Source: Zingiber officinale (taxonomy: Eukaryota; Streptophyta; Magnoliopsida; Zingiberales; Zingiberaceae). From it: DNA of 64,000 nucleotides. The DNA is taken from NCBI RefSeq assembly GCF_018446385.1, contig NC_055989.1:132831004-132895003 (forward strand), in the 5' to 3' direction. Numbering within the stretch: the first letter of the stretch is position 1; every line of letters starts with the position of its first letter. The translations under genes and the position numbers were made by a program. The notes beneath the pieces were generated by a model, which was given only the letters and a program-made list of their open reading frames with translations, was not told the DNA's origin and ran no database searches. Positions 22,574 through 34,530 of the stretch are shown here, in pieces.

Positions 22574-25420
22574 ATGGTTTGGTCTTCGGTTTCCGACAAG
22601 CACCGAGTTGATTCCACCCCGCACTCGGCTCCGCCTCCTCCGGCAGGGAACTTAGAAGTGGAGGAGCCCTTGTACAAGAAGCGCGTACGTCTCCACAAGA
22701 GGGTCAGGGACGTGAGCACTTCGAGTGAGCAGGTAGATCCCTCACTTTCTCTTCTCATTATGTTTGTCTCGTTGAGCGATCATTTTGATTGGGTTCTCAT
22801 GATCTCGTGCAAAAGGACCATCTTTTTCTTTCCTTCCCCATCTTGGTACAGTTTCTAAGTATGGATCTGTGTCGTTTGAAAAAAGGTAATACCATCTCCT
22901 GATACAACCTTGTTGCAGGCTTTGTACAACAATGTGCTTGGGGAACCTGGACCGTTGGGTCTTCGCCTCAGGAAAAGTCCGTCTCTACTTGATATGATTC
23001 AGATGATGCCTTCTCAGTCAAAGGCAGATAAAACTTTATGCGTCACAAGCTTGAAGGGCTCGAAAGTCAGTGAAAAATCAAATTTCTCAGCTTCTTTGAA
23101 CTCATTGAGCAAGATCAAAGCTTCGCATTTTCATGCGTCATTATTGAGGATTGGGACATGGGAGGTGAGGATTTTATAAGAAAATTTTTTGGTGGTTTAC
23201 GTAAATGATACATCTCTCTTTCTTGTTATTATTTGTATGTTCTTGTGGAAGTTTTTGTTTATTCAAATTCTGGTATTCTATTCTTGTATTTGCAATCTAT
23301 TCAATTTTTTTGTTTTGCGCAGATTTTTTCTGCTCATTCTTTTCCTCCTTTTTGTGTTTGTAACTTTCTGTGATACGGTCCACCAAAAAGAAAAATGATG
23401 AGCAGTTTTACTTGCCTTTATTTCTGAGTTTCACTTACAATTATCAACGAGGGATCTGCCATTGGAACATAGTTTATTTCGAGTCACTGTCTTTTCTCCT
23501 TGAAGTTGCATTTCATGAATTCTTTATGGGTGATCTAGTGCATTCTAATTCTCATATGCTTTTGTCAAGTAATCTTTTACCAGTTGGTTAAGTTTATGGA
23601 GAAGTTCACTATGTTTTTTTGGCAAACAGTTTGTGTCTAGGTATGAAGGTGATTTAGTGGCGAGATGTTACTTCGCCAAACGTAAACTTCTATGGGAATT
23701 TCTCGAAGGTGGCTTGAAGAGCAAGATTGAGTTTCACTGGTTCGACATCACTGCAATTAAGACAGTATTTTTTGAAGGTGGCCATGGGACTTTAGATATT
23801 GTGGTAGGATTTATTTTTTTCTCAATTTGTGTTGGTATATATTGGTCATTTCTTACGAGTAACATGTTGGAAATTGTTTATTAGTTGGCAAGACCACCTC
23901 TTTTCTTCCGAGAGATTGATCCTCAACCAAGGAAGCATATACAGTGGCAAGCAACTCAAGATTTTACCAATGGCCAAGCATGCATACACAGGTAGATGTA
24001 AATTATATTTTTCCTCATCTTATGAAATTCACCTCTTTTGTTGCAAGCTAGCGCAAAATCTAAGCTTTGGGAGTGATATTATTATTTAATCTGTGATTCT
24101 TGTTATTGGTATTTCAATAAAAAATAATGAGGTTTTATTTTCAGTATATATTTTTTTGGAGTCTATTGTAAGCCTTTGCGTTTTGAATATTGTAGTTGCT
24201 TCCTTATTGTCAATTATTTAAATTTGATTAAATTAGTTAAACTATACCTTTTTATGAATATTATTAATATTAAGTTTTATATGATGATCTACAATGTAAA
24301 ACATATCCTTTGTTGTAACCTGACTGCATCTTACCTTCCTTGACCTATTTAAACTAAGCTTGATGTGATATAACAAATTTTGCCTGAAGATATATATGTT
24401 TGTTGCCTATCTTAAATTGTTTGAAACATAGAAAAATTAGGATTTTACTTATTCGGTTGTGTCTATATTGTAACTCTCACCAAATGTATGTTGCAGGAGG
24501 CATCTACTTCAATGTCCCCAGACCTCGTTGAGCAAGAATTTTGAGAAACTTATCGATTGTGACCCTCATTTGAAACTACTTAGTCAGCAACCTGATATTA
24601 TATTAGAATCACCTTATTTTGATCCACTACTTAGTCAACAACCTGATATTATATTAGAATCGCCTTACATTGATCCGTTTCTTAGTCAGCAACCTGATAT
24701 TATATTAGAATCGCCTTACTTTGATCCTCAATACCCTGATGTTATATTAGAATCACCTTACTTTGATCCTCAGTACTCAGTTTTGGAAGATCAAAGTAAT
24801 TTTAAAAGCCATATTAATGATGTTATTAAGGATGATTCTAGAGCCACTTTCTCCAGCTTTTACGAACCTGGTCCCCCTAGTACAACATCATCAATCTCCA
24901 ATAAGACGGAAACACAGGATTCTCTCGGGAGGACACATGCTTTTGATTCAAAATACACTCCTTCACCATGCTCAGGTAATAATATTAGCTCCAACTGCAT
25001 CACCTTTCAATAATTCATCTATCCTGAAACTGTTGGGACTAATGTTTTTCTACGACTAAAGTTGAGGAGTTGGCTTCAGGAAACACATCATTGCCTTGCG
25101 ACACTCTATTCGACAAACAGATGGACTATATATCACAATTACTTGACAATGATTCCCAGTCTTCTGTTGCTTCTGATGAACAATCCATTATCTCAAGGGT
25201 CAATTCCCTTCGCCGCCTGCTCCAGCAAGATACAGTGACTAGTACGACAGCAAATACCCAAGTGAATGATCAGGATGGCAATGCCGACGATGCACAAGCT
25301 GGTGCTGGATCCTACGATGAACCTTATTCAACACCAGAGACCGAGCTATTATTGGAATTTATGATGATTCCTCGAATAGCCTCGTTTCCACGAGTTCTTT
25401 CTCAATCCTACTTGATGTAG
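22574..25420 (+). CDS. plant-specific ASG1/TRFL8-like protein (six exons)
   Basis: Exons 22574-22732, 22919-23164, 23630-23803, 23885-23991, 24497-24975 and 25062-25420, all GT-AG with matching phases, give 507 residues. Conserved blocks seen: GPLGLRLRKSPSLLDMIQM at about 65-83, then RYEGDLVARCYFAKRKLLWE, a Lys/Trp-rich stretch with EFHWFDITAIKTVF, and ARPPLFFREIDPQPRKHIQW. I recall these from Arabidopsis ALTERED SEED GERMINATION 1 (At2g24100), its relative At4g30780 and TRF-like 8, proteins of unknown biochemistry sometimes mislabelled helicases. The second half is Ser/Asp/Gln-rich and probably disordered. Exon 5 carries a four-unit in-frame repeat. No catalytic motif is recognisable. Family identity rests on memory; the gene itself is secure. 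Confidence 0.8.
24577..24780 (+). repeat. in-frame tandem repeat in the ASG1-like gene
   Basis: The core QPDIILESPYFDP occurs four times in a row with spacings of about 51, 51 and 39 bp; one unit reads YIDP and the last unit is shortened (PDVILESPYFDP). Near-identical DNA between units shows recent expansion of a short linear motif. Confidence 0.85.
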
Positions 25421-25844
25421 AAAAAAAAATCCAATTAAATCCCTTAACTTCTTGTACATATTTTAAGGAAAATTTTTATTTTACTTTCTTTAGCTCTGTG
25501 AGCTTCAACTTTTTATCAGTGAATATGTATATAATTGTTCTTCTATTAAATTCTCTTGCAACTCTGAAAGATATTTTTATACCTTTTTATCCATATGATG
25601 ATTAACTTGGAAGAATCAACATTACACCTCCAGATGACTGAAAATTGTGATTGTAATAAATAGGCTACAAGATGATCATTTCCATAATTTTTAGTGTGCA
25701 TTCTAAAGAACTTTTATTCCCGATCGAATGCAGCGGTTGATGTTTCCCCGTTTGCATAATTAAAATGGAAAAAAAAAACATTTTTTAATGATTCCGGAAC
25801 GGATCATGAAAGGGCCAAACTTTACTTCAAACAAGAAGAAGCAA
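25421..25844. other. short convergent spacer
   Basis: The 3' flanks of the ASG1-like (+) and PPR (-) genes meet here within about 425 bp. AT-rich; no further gene. Confidence 0.6.
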
Positions 25845-27029
25845 TCAATGCCGCGGCTGGCAGACCCAGTGCAGGCTGGCCAACAAGTCGGAGTGCATCC
25901 TTCCTTTCATGGCGCCCTTCCTCTGCCGGAGCTCCTCCAGCAGATCGTATGCCACCTCCGACCGCCCCTCCCTGCACATCTCCTCCAGCAAGGTCCGGTA
26001 GGTCAGAATGTCCGGCGCCTTGCGGTTATCCAGCATGTCGAATACCACCTCGACCGCCGCCTCTAGCCGCCGCTCTAGCGAAAGGCTGCAGATCACTGCC
26101 ATGTATATAGTCGCCGTGGGTACTAGTGCCTTCGACCTCATCTCCTTGAAGTAGTTCAAGGCCTTCTCCAACCACCCCTTCTGGCAAAGCCCTTGCACGA
26201 TGTAACCGTAGGAGTACTCGTTGGGCTCGCAGCCGTAGAGCCCCATCTCCCTGAATACTCGGATGGCCTCCTCCATCTCCAGGCACCGGGCGTAGGCCTT
26301 GATGATGAGGTTGAGCGCGAAGGTGTCCGGGATCACGCCCGAAGACTTCATCTGCCGCGCCAGCGAGCGGACCGAGTGGAGGTACACGTAGGAGACCGGC
26401 GGCTTGCCGATCCGGCGGAGCACCGCCGCCAGGAGCATCGAATAGGTCTCTATGGATGGCCGGCACGCCGGGGCGTTGCTGCTGCTGTTGCTGCTACCCC
26501 GGCGCTGCTGCATCCGCTTGTATAGATCGAAGGCGCGGGAGAAAAGGGGGCGGCGGGAGCAGCAAAAGCGGATGGCGGTGTTGAAGAGGGGTAGATCCGG
26601 GGGGCAGGCGCCGGCGAGGATCTCGTCAACAAGAATCTCCGCCTGGGAGTAGCGGTGGTTGAAGACGGCGACCTGGAGCATGGCGAGATAGGCGGGGCCG
26701 TCGTGGCGGTAGCCAGGGCGGAGGGCGGTCCATCGGAAGAGGTCGAGAGCGAGATCAGAGTCGGATTGCGCTCGAATGGCTTCGGCTACGTCATTGGAGG
26801 TGAACCCCGGCCGGAGGCGGTCGACCCATGAGTCAAATTGCTTCTCGAGGGGAGTACGCGACCGAGCATCGGAGCTAGGGCTAGAATTAGGTCTGAGTGA
26901 AGAGGCATCGCAGAAATGGCGAGAGAGGGGGAGCAGGAGGAGGCCAACGGCGGCAGAATTAGGGTTTCGGTAGAGGAGGTGGCGGAGATGCTTGGGGCGG
27001 ACTAGGATCGCCATCGACGATGGAAGCAA
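25845..27029 (-). CDS. pentatricopeptide repeat protein, P-class, probably mitochondrial
   Basis: Single-exon, GC-rich gene of 394 residues. PPR proteins bind organelle RNA one base per repeat. Seen: an N-terminal stretch rich in Arg, Leu, Ser and Ala that looks like a mitochondrial targeting peptide (about 1-45), then TPLEKQFDSWVDRLRPGFT and about six degenerate 35-residue helical repeats. The clearest are IPDTFALNLIIKAYARCLEM, EPNEYSYGYIVQGLCQKGWL and APDILTYRTLLEEMCREGR. There is no E, DYW or SMR extension, so it is P-class. The blocks resemble Arabidopsis At3g25210 as I remember it. Alternative starts are Met1 (27029) and Met6 (27014). Confidence 0.87.
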   Translation of the reverse strand: MLPSSMAILVRPKHLRHLLYRNPNSAAVGLLLLPLSRHFCDASSLRPNSSPSSDARSRTPLEKQFDSWVDRLRPGFTSNDVAEAIRAQSDSDLALDLFRWTALRPGYRHDGPAYLAMLQVAVFNHRYSQAEILVDEILAGACPPDLPLFNTAIRFCCSRRPLFSRAFDLYKRMQQRRGSSNSSSNAPACRPSIETYSMLLAAVLRRIGKPPVSYVYLHSVRSLARQMKSSGVIPDTFALNLIIKAYARCLEMEEAIRVFREMGLYGCEPNEYSYGYIVQGLCQKGWLEKALNYFKEMRSKALVPTATIYMAVICSLSLERRLEAAVEVVFDMLDNRKAPDILTYRTLLEEMCREGRSEVAYDLLEELRQRKGAMKGRMHSDLLASLHWVCQPRH

Positions 27030-27264
27030 AGCAACCGACGGTTCGATAGAAGAGTAGATAAATTAATGGGTCAATTTTCGGCCTCATAAATTTACTACAC
27101 GGGCTGAGAAAAGATAGCCCACTGATCCATTCTGGTAGAAATGTGCTTGTAATTTTGATATTTGTCAAATGCCCTAAATAGTTATTAATCAGTCACATAT
27201 GATGATGAAGACATTAGCAAATGCTTAATATAATTATGAAATTACATGACTAAGAGAATTATTT

Positions 27265-27267
<3 letters not shown>

Positions 27268-27336
<69 letters not shown>

Positions 27337-27730
27337 TGATATCCTGCGCGCCGCGCACAGGATATCATTCGTTTTATTTTTTTTTTATTTTTTGAATTGA
27401 AAAAAATAAATAAAATATTTTTTAAAAATTTTATTTCTAGGGTTCAAGCTTTGGGTTATAATTTTTAAGTTTTTTTTAGATTTTATCTCTAGAGTTCAAC
27501 CTTCCCAATTATGTTATAGTATTTGGTTTTAAAAAAAATTAAAATAAAATAAATTTAAGTATTTATTGAGTATTATAATATGTTGAGTGGATATATTAAT
27601 GTATTAGAAATTTATATATGGAAATGTTATTTTTTTAATTGATTTTTTAAATTTAAAATATTAAAAAAATTTAAAAAAAAAACTGAGTGATATCCTGTGC
27701 GCACAGTCACGCACTGTGCGAACGCGCAGG

Positions 27731-27776
<46 letters not shown>
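27268..27776. mobile_element. MITE embedded in a (TA)n microsatellite (Micron-like)
   Basis: A (TA)n tract of about 65 bp (27268-27333) and another of about 44 bp (27733-27776) flank a body of about 400 bp. Each end of the body folds on itself: 27338-27366 (GATATCCTGCGCG and its near complement) and 27689-27732 (GATATCCTGTGCGCACAG and complement). The rice Micron family has this design, about 0.4 kb targeted to TA microsatellites. Family identity is inferred from architecture. Confidence 0.65.
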
Positions 27777-27778
<2 letters not shown>

Positions 27779-28548
27779 GTTCTTTATCTTTGATTTATCT
27801 TTAATTAAAATATTTACAATTATACATAATAAAATTTAAATATGTTATTAAATACACTTAATTTAAATTTATAATAAATAATAATTACATTTAAATATCC
27901 TATAAGTAAAGACAAAGAAAATAATAATTACAAATTAATTACATTTGATTTTATTAATTATATAATAAAATTAAAAAATAAAAACTCTTTCCACACCAAA
28001 TATGGTGATGTGAATAGTGCATCACCAAACATGATGTTGCATATTCACCACACCATATTTGGTATGGAATTTGGTGTATGGGTTGGAGTCTTTTCGTGCT
28101 AATTTGACATCAAATTTGGTGTTTTGGTGATGGATTGGAGATGATTTTAGTTGTGCTAACACCACCAAATCAGTACCATCCACCTTGGTATTGGTTTGTG
28201 TAAACTAGCACTAAGGTAGTGTTGTTTTATAAAAATCAGCATCAAGGTGATACTGACACCACCAAACCAGCACGATCCACCTACGAATCAACACCAAGTA
28301 ATACTGATATTTAAAGACCAACTCTAGCGTCTCGTCTTTAAAGACCAGAGTTCGCATGTTGGAGTTGATCTTTAAAGACCATATCCAACCAAATTATTTT
28401 CTCCAACAATTACTTTTGCATCCACTTCCACAACTCTCATCGACCATACGGGTTACACAATTACGGGCTACCCAATTAACTAGAAGAGGAGTAATAAAGA
28501 ATACTTATCCTTGGAAAAAAAAATACTTCCATCCCATAGTCACTTCGC
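27777..28548. other. intergenic region with a MITE-like hairpin
   Basis: At about 27990-28075 the words CCACACCAAATATGGTG and CACCATATTTGGTATGG form an imperfect hairpin. Related CACCAAA/TTTGGTG words recur to 28300, and TCTTTAAAGACC words lie at 28310-28380. Probably decayed MITEs; no gene seen. Confidence 0.45.
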
Positions 28549-29040
28549 ACTAAAAACTCAATCATTTAAGGTCAAAAACTTGACGAGTTTTGCAATAAAA
28601 ATATAAATTGTTATAAATTGTTGCTACTTAGTGACTAATTTAGCAACGTAAATATTTTGTGACTAATCAGCAACAAAAATATTTTGTGGCTAATCAACAA
28701 TGAAAAATATTTCATCCCTAAATTTATTGCAATTCAGCGTCAAAACTAAATATTTGTTGCAAAATCAGGGATGAATAAATCATTCGTTGCAATTTTTCAT
28801 CGATTTTGCAATGAACACAGAATTTGTCGCAGATTTTGCAATGAATATAAAATTTGTCGCAAATTTTGCAACGAATCTAGAATTCATCGTAGATTTTATA
28901 ACAATATTGAATTCATTGCCAATATTGTTACATGAATTATTATTAAGAAATTGTGATGAAACAGAGATTCATCACGAATTTGCAACGAATAAACAGATTC
29001 ATTGCAAATTTGCGACGAATCTCAAGATTCATTGCAAAGT

Positions 29041-30790
29041 TTTAATTTTAAGAAAATAGCTTGAAGTCGGTTAATTGATCGAGAGAGCTTGGAATGAGGT
29101 TAAACCAATTCATATGTATTTATCTATTTCTCCTTATTATATCTATCCATTCAAACATCAATTTGACTCAATGTATTTCTATTGGTGATTTTTAAATTAT
29201 GAATTATATTTTTCGGATACGTTGGTATTGAAAAAACCGCTGAGAAAAATATATTAGGTCAAATTTTTTTGAGGATATCTATACAATCGGGATAATGATA
29301 TGAACATATTGGGACTGATTTCATCTTACACTACAAAAAAAAATATTATTAATGATTTAATATTCCATCGGTATTCCGTCGGTATTTGCCATTACCGACG
29401 GAATACATGCTATCGGGAGTAATTTGGTCGACAATTCAATTTACCGACGGAAATACTATTTCGTAGGTATATCCCGACGGAATTATATTTTCCGTCGGTA
29501 ACTTACCGACTGAATATTTTACCCGTGAGTAAAAAAAAGTAAACGACAGGTAACAACAATGCCCGACTAATATACCGACGGAATCCTTAATTGCGTCGGG
29601 AATTCCCAACGGAATCCAGGAATCCGTCGGTATATTACCGACGAAATTAGTGTTCTGTCAGCAATGACCAACAGAATTGAATTCAGTCGGCATTCGCCGA
29701 CGGAATATAAATTCAGTCGGTACTCCCGTCATTAATTACAGGTATTTTTGTAGTATTATTCTGAACTCTCTAGGCCATTAATTGACTTCAGAGAATTTTT
29801 GAGTTTTTTTAAAAATAGCCAATTTGCAACAAATCTAAAGCGAGGATCCGTTCCAAATTTGTTTTTTTTTAAAATAAAAAAATAAAAATAAAAATAAAAA
29901 TTATCTGAAGTTGGTTAATGAACCAAGAGAGTGAGATGAAATTAATTCCTATGTGTTCGTCTATTTCTCTTGATTATATAGATATCAAAAAAAAAAAAAT
30001 CTTGAACCAATATATTTTTTTCATACCTAAATCAATTAGATAAATTTAAAGTATAAGTTGAGCATGTTATAGTTACAAATAAATATTAGTTAGTTGAACT
30101 TGTTATAATTACAAAATAATGTTTGGGAGCTCAGAACACATAGTAATTATATTTTTCGGACACATTGATGTTTGAAAAATCATTGAAAAAAATATATTGG
30201 GTCAATTTTTGTTGAGGATATCTATATAATTAGGATAATGATATGAACATAACAGAATTGATTTTACCTCATTCCGAGTTCTCTAGATCCATTAACTAGC
30301 TTTAGACAATTTATGATTTTTTTAAAAAAAAATAGCTAATTTGCAACGAATCCGAGGATTCATTGCAAAATGGCTATTTTTTTTAAAAAAAAATTTAAAA
30401 TTTTCTGAAGCAGGTTAATGGACCTAAAGAGTTCAAAATGAAATGAAATTAGTTTTAATATGTTCATCTATTTCTATTGATTATATAGATATCCTCAAAA
30501 AAAAAAAAAATTGACCCAATATTTTTTTTCATACTTAAATCAATTAGATGAATAAAGTGTAAGTTGAACATGTTATAGTTACAAAGTAACATTAGTTAAT
30601 TGAACATGTTATAGTTACACAATAATGTTAGAGAGCTCAGAACGAAAAAAAAAATCAATTTCTATATATTCATTCATTTAACAAAATATATTTTAATCTA
30701 TGATTTTTTAAACCAAAATTATATTTTTCGGACACATAAAAGTTTGAAAAATCATGGATAAAAATATATTTGGTCAAATTTATGTTTGAA
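29041..30790. repeat. three tandem hairpin-bearing units inside the CACTA element
   Basis: A unit of about 0.4-0.5 kb recurs from about 29041, 29885 and 30395 (the first also contains the CACTA MITE). Each unit holds an arm like GGTTAATGGACC..TCTATTTCTCTTGATTATATAGATATC and a downstream reverse-complement arm (GAGGATATCTATATAATCGG), so each can fold back. Confidence 0.65.
29329..29755. mobile_element. CACTA-type MITE, 427 bp
   Basis: Starts CACTACAAAAAAA and ends TTTTTGTAGTA, flanked by a perfect 3-bp duplication TTA (29326-29328 and 29756-29758). The interior is filled with CCGACGGAAT/ATTCCGTCGG words in both orientations, typical transposase-binding subterminal repeats. CACTA ends and a 3-bp duplication identify the superfamily. 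Non-autonomous. Confidence 0.88.
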
Positions 30791-31358
30791 GATAATTATG
30801 TAGGATCGAAAGCGCTAGAGGGGAAGGGGTGAATAACACTCGTGACTTTCACATTCGTTTAACACATGATTGAGTAAAACATAGTGGAGTAGTGATAAAT
30901 GTGGATGCTAGTGAATTTCATGAGAATGATGATGATGATGAGGAGGAGGCGGAGGAGGATGAGGATGATTTTTGACATATAGGAAAGTTTTTTTATGATT
31001 AAATTATTTAATTTTAATCTATAAATTTATAAAATTCGTAGCTCAATTAGTTGTTTATATATTATCTTATTATTAAATTTATATATTTTATCTATTTATG
31101 CTATGTATTTTTTCCTATAGATTAGTAGAGGTGACATTATCGTTGCAGATTCTTGCACTCTCATATCTTCATTATGCATATTGTAAGTTTTTTCATGTTC
31201 TTCATTAAGCATCAAGTTTTTATTTGCTTTGTTCTAATTTTGATTTTCGGTTAGCAATTTTGATGGGGTGACTATAGACGATAGAGGTCTAGAATTGGCC
31301 AGACTGATTCACTGTCTGCCAGCACAGTACCTACGCCCCCTCCCCTCCTCTCAGTCAA

Positions 31359-31470
31359 GACCTTTACATGGCTAGTCACTGGTAGGACTTTCACATGACT
31401 AGTTGCCAGCAGGACCTTTACATGGCCAGTTGTCAATAGGACCTTCACATGGCTAGTCATTGGCAAGACC
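31359..31470. repeat. 27-bp minisatellite, about four units
   Basis: GACCTTTACATGGCTAGT..-type units of 27 bp repeat about four times with a few changes. The length is a multiple of three and leaves an open frame on the minus strand (repeated KVL-x-TSHV), but nothing suggests a real protein. Confidence 0.7.
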
Positions 31471-31739
31471 TTCTCATTCACCTTCCCCACTTCATTCGCC
31501 GGCAGGACCTTCCCATTCACTTTCGCCACATTAGTTACTGATACCCGTCAAACACTCATCTACTGAGATTATTGATACTCGAGAGCATATAGTCCATTTA
31601 GGAGACTCATAAGTATTAAAATATTATAATTTTTCAACTATCTTAATTATTTAATGTTGTTTATTTGTAACTTTATGATAGATTTAAAAATTTATAAGTG
31701 TTATTCGCGAGATTAATCAAATCATGAATAACTATTGGA

Positions 31740-33541
31740 TGTTGGGATCGAAATGTAGCTAGAGGGGGGTGAATAGCTAGTCGCGCTCTCGTGCTTGGTG
31801 TTGCTTGCTTCTTGCGATGATGTGCAGCGAAATATATAAGAAAACAACACTCAACGCTAACACTAAGGATTTACTTGGTATCCACCTCAAGGAGAGGTGA
31901 CTAGTCCAAGGATCCACACACTCACGCATCCTCCACTATGAAAACACTCCTTTACGGTAACTACCGAAGGCGGAGAAGTCCTACAAGCTCACAGTACAAG
32001 AAGAAAGGGAAGGAAAATACAATACAAGCAAAAGCTTACAAGATATGCACAAGAAACCCTAACCCTAGCTTCTTCCTCACCTCTTGACTTGGACATGCAC
32101 CAGCACAAGCCTCCAAGAACCTTCAAGATCTGACGTGAGAGTTGTGGAGAAGTCGCTGTGAAGATCTGTGCTCGCTGGAGGAGTAAAACCGAGAGCTCTA
32201 CTGAGAGAAACGCTCGCCAACAGCTAAATACGACGCCAACGGTCAAATCCCAATCGATTGGGGAGGCTTTAGATCGATTGACCGATCGATCCAGAGGTCC
32301 TCTGTGCTCCTGGAAATTGCCTGGATCGATCGGCCGATCGATCCAGGGCTTATCGCGCAAAGTCACAACTCCCAATCGATCGCCCGATCGATTGGGAGGC
32401 TTTCTGTTAGTGCGACACTTCTCCCCAATCGATCCACTGATCGATTGGGAGGAGGCTTGTCGCGGGGACTCACCCAATCGATCAGCCGATCGATTGGGCA
32501 TGAGCCAATCGATCGGCTGATCGATTCAGCTCCTGTTTTTACCCAAAAACAAGTCCAAAGTCCCCTACACCAACATCCGGTCAACCATGACCTGTTGGTT
32601 CGTCATGCCTAGCATCCGGTCACCCTTGACCTGCTAGGACTCCCTCACCAAGTATCCGGTCAATCCCTTTGACCCACTTGGACTTCCACCAGATGTTTGA
32701 TCAGCCTTGACCCATCTGGATTTCCTCGTGCCAAGTATCCGGTCAAACCCTTTGACTTACTTGGACTTCCCAACACCAGATGTTCGATCAACCTTGATCC
32801 ATCTGGATTTCCTCGTGCTAAGTATCCGGTCAAACCCTTTGACCTACTTGGACTTCTCAACACCAGATGTCCGATCAACCTTGATCCATCTGGATTTCCT
32901 GTGTCTGGCTTCACTCACCAGGACTTCCTTTCTGCCTAGCTTCACTCACTAGGTCTTTCACCTGGCTTCACTCACCAGGATTTCCCATACTTCCTAGCTT
33001 CACTCACTAGATCTTTCACCTGGCTTCACTCACCAGGATTTCCCATACTGCCTAGCTTCACTCACTAGGTCTTTCACCTGGCTTCACTCACTAGGATTTT
33101 CAACTGTCCGGCTTCACTCACCGGGACTTTCCTTCTGCCTAGCTTCACTCACTAGGACTTTCACCTGGCTTCACTCACCAGGATTTTCAACTGTCTAGCT
33201 TCACTTACTAGGACTTTCCTTCTGCCTAGCTTCACTCACTAGGACTTTCAACTACCTAGCTTCACTCACTATGACTTTTCTTCTACCTAGCTTCACTCAC
33301 TAGGACTTTCCACAACTACTTAGCTTCACTCACAAGGATTTTCCAATCAAGTATGTAGTCAACCTTGACCTACTTGACTCTTCTTCATACTCTCCCCACA
33401 TGAACAATTACACCTGCAATCTCCATGTATTGTCTGCATGTATTGTCAAACATCGAAACCCAAACATCAAGACTCGAGCTCGAGCCAACTCAAGTTTAGT
33501 TAACCTGGTCAACCTTGACCCTAGGGGATATTGCACCAACA
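31740..33541 (-). mobile_element. solo LTR inserted in the CACTA element
   Basis: A 1,802-bp unit with TG...CA ends (plus strand TGTTGGGATCG to GCACCAACA), flanked by a perfect 5-bp duplication ttgga (31735-31739 and 33542-33546). It contains palindromic minisatellites (CGATCGATCGG type, 32240-32530), repeats of the CAAACCCTTTGACCTACTTGG type (32640-32900) and GGCTTCACTCACCAGGA-type repeats (32900-33340). Orientation is inferred from related LTRs nearby. A solo LTR is a fossil left by recombination between two LTRs. Confidence 0.88.
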
Positions 33542-34199
33542 TTGGAGAGGGGACTCAATGTCATACTGAAGCAGTCTAGGACTCACAAAATAACTCTGGT
33601 GGTCCGAGTTTAAGGTATAACCGGTTAATTTTATATATGAAACAATTAAGTAAATATATAATTAATTATTTTTTCCTTTTTAGTGGTTATTCACTTGGGA
33701 CCTTTATCAAGAGATGGAAATTAGAAGATTTTTTTTTTTTAAAAAATGTGGTGATCACATTCGACATGTATTGAATTATGCCAAGCATAATGGGAAAAAG
33801 CTAACCTTCATCAGGTCGAACAATTGAAGTAAGATATCCAATTATTGGCAAAGTGTTGAGACAAAAAAAAGAGTCACCAAAATAAAATAAATCAAGTATA
33901 TAATTCTAGAGAGTTATTTGCAATATATGCAGGAGGATCTATAAATATCAGGAACATTCATGTAGAATAGTAATTTTTAATCTAATTAAGACTGTTATAT
34001 TATTTCTAACTATATTATTTTTAGTCCAAGGAATTGGGAAAGGAGACATTTTATACACATTCGTTCAAACTTTAAAAAAACAAAGGATAAAACTTGGAGT
34101 TAGATAAAGTTAGAACTATTAAGGATTGAGTTAATCTTTAATCTTAATTTATAGCTTAGATTTTATTAATTTTGTATTAAAATTATAATTTTTCATAGG

Positions 34200-34530
34200 T
34201 TAGATATGATCAACTATCACTATCACAGAGAAGTTTAGCTAATGACGATGATAATACCCTATCTAAGTCATCTGTTAGTAATAATTTAAAGTTATGGCTA
34301 GAGGCGTCTAGGAGAGTTAAAGGGGGAAGGATATTAAGTATGAGTTATATGAGCAGAACCCATAATATTTCCCATAGATTTTTTTCTTCTTCTACCCTAC
34401 CATCAGTAATGCCACATATCCATGATTTAAGTGAAGAAGTTAGCAATTTAAAAGGTATAATATGTGAAAGGGATTTCAAATTCAAGAAATACAACAACAA
34501 AACTCACAAAGGAATCAAGAAATAATAGCA
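34200..34530 (+). pseudogene. CACTA TNP1-like protein remnant
   Basis: The frame reads LWLEASRRVKGGRILSMSYM followed by a Ser/Thr stretch, DLSEEVSNLKG and a stop. This matches the C-terminal part of CACTA-encoded TNP1-like (plant transposase Ptta/En/Spm) proteins, where a WLEASG-x-KKGRVYG-type block precedes a coiled coil. The upstream part is split by the solo LTR at 31740-33541, and the remnant is short. Confidence 0.5.

Noticed and set aside
26026-26652. Open frames in other phases over the PPR gene
   Set aside because: Shadows of a GC-rich single-exon gene; low-complexity Arg/Ala/Pro products.
27990-28075. Possible microRNA precursor hairpin
   Set aside because: Arms are built from CACCAAATATGGTG words that recur nearby, as in MITEs; no evidence of a precise duplex.
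31272-31529. Open frame with repeated TSHVKVL on the minus strand
   Set aside because: Product of a 27-bp minisatellite inside a transposon remnant.
31989-32952. Several open frames on both strands in the solo LTR
   Set aside because: They follow the palindromic and short tandem repeats of the LTR; open in several frames at once.
32900-33340. Regularly spaced repeats that could suggest a CRISPR array
   Set aside because: Units (GGCTTCACTCACCAGGA type) are contiguous minisatellites without unique spacers, inside a eukaryotic LTR.
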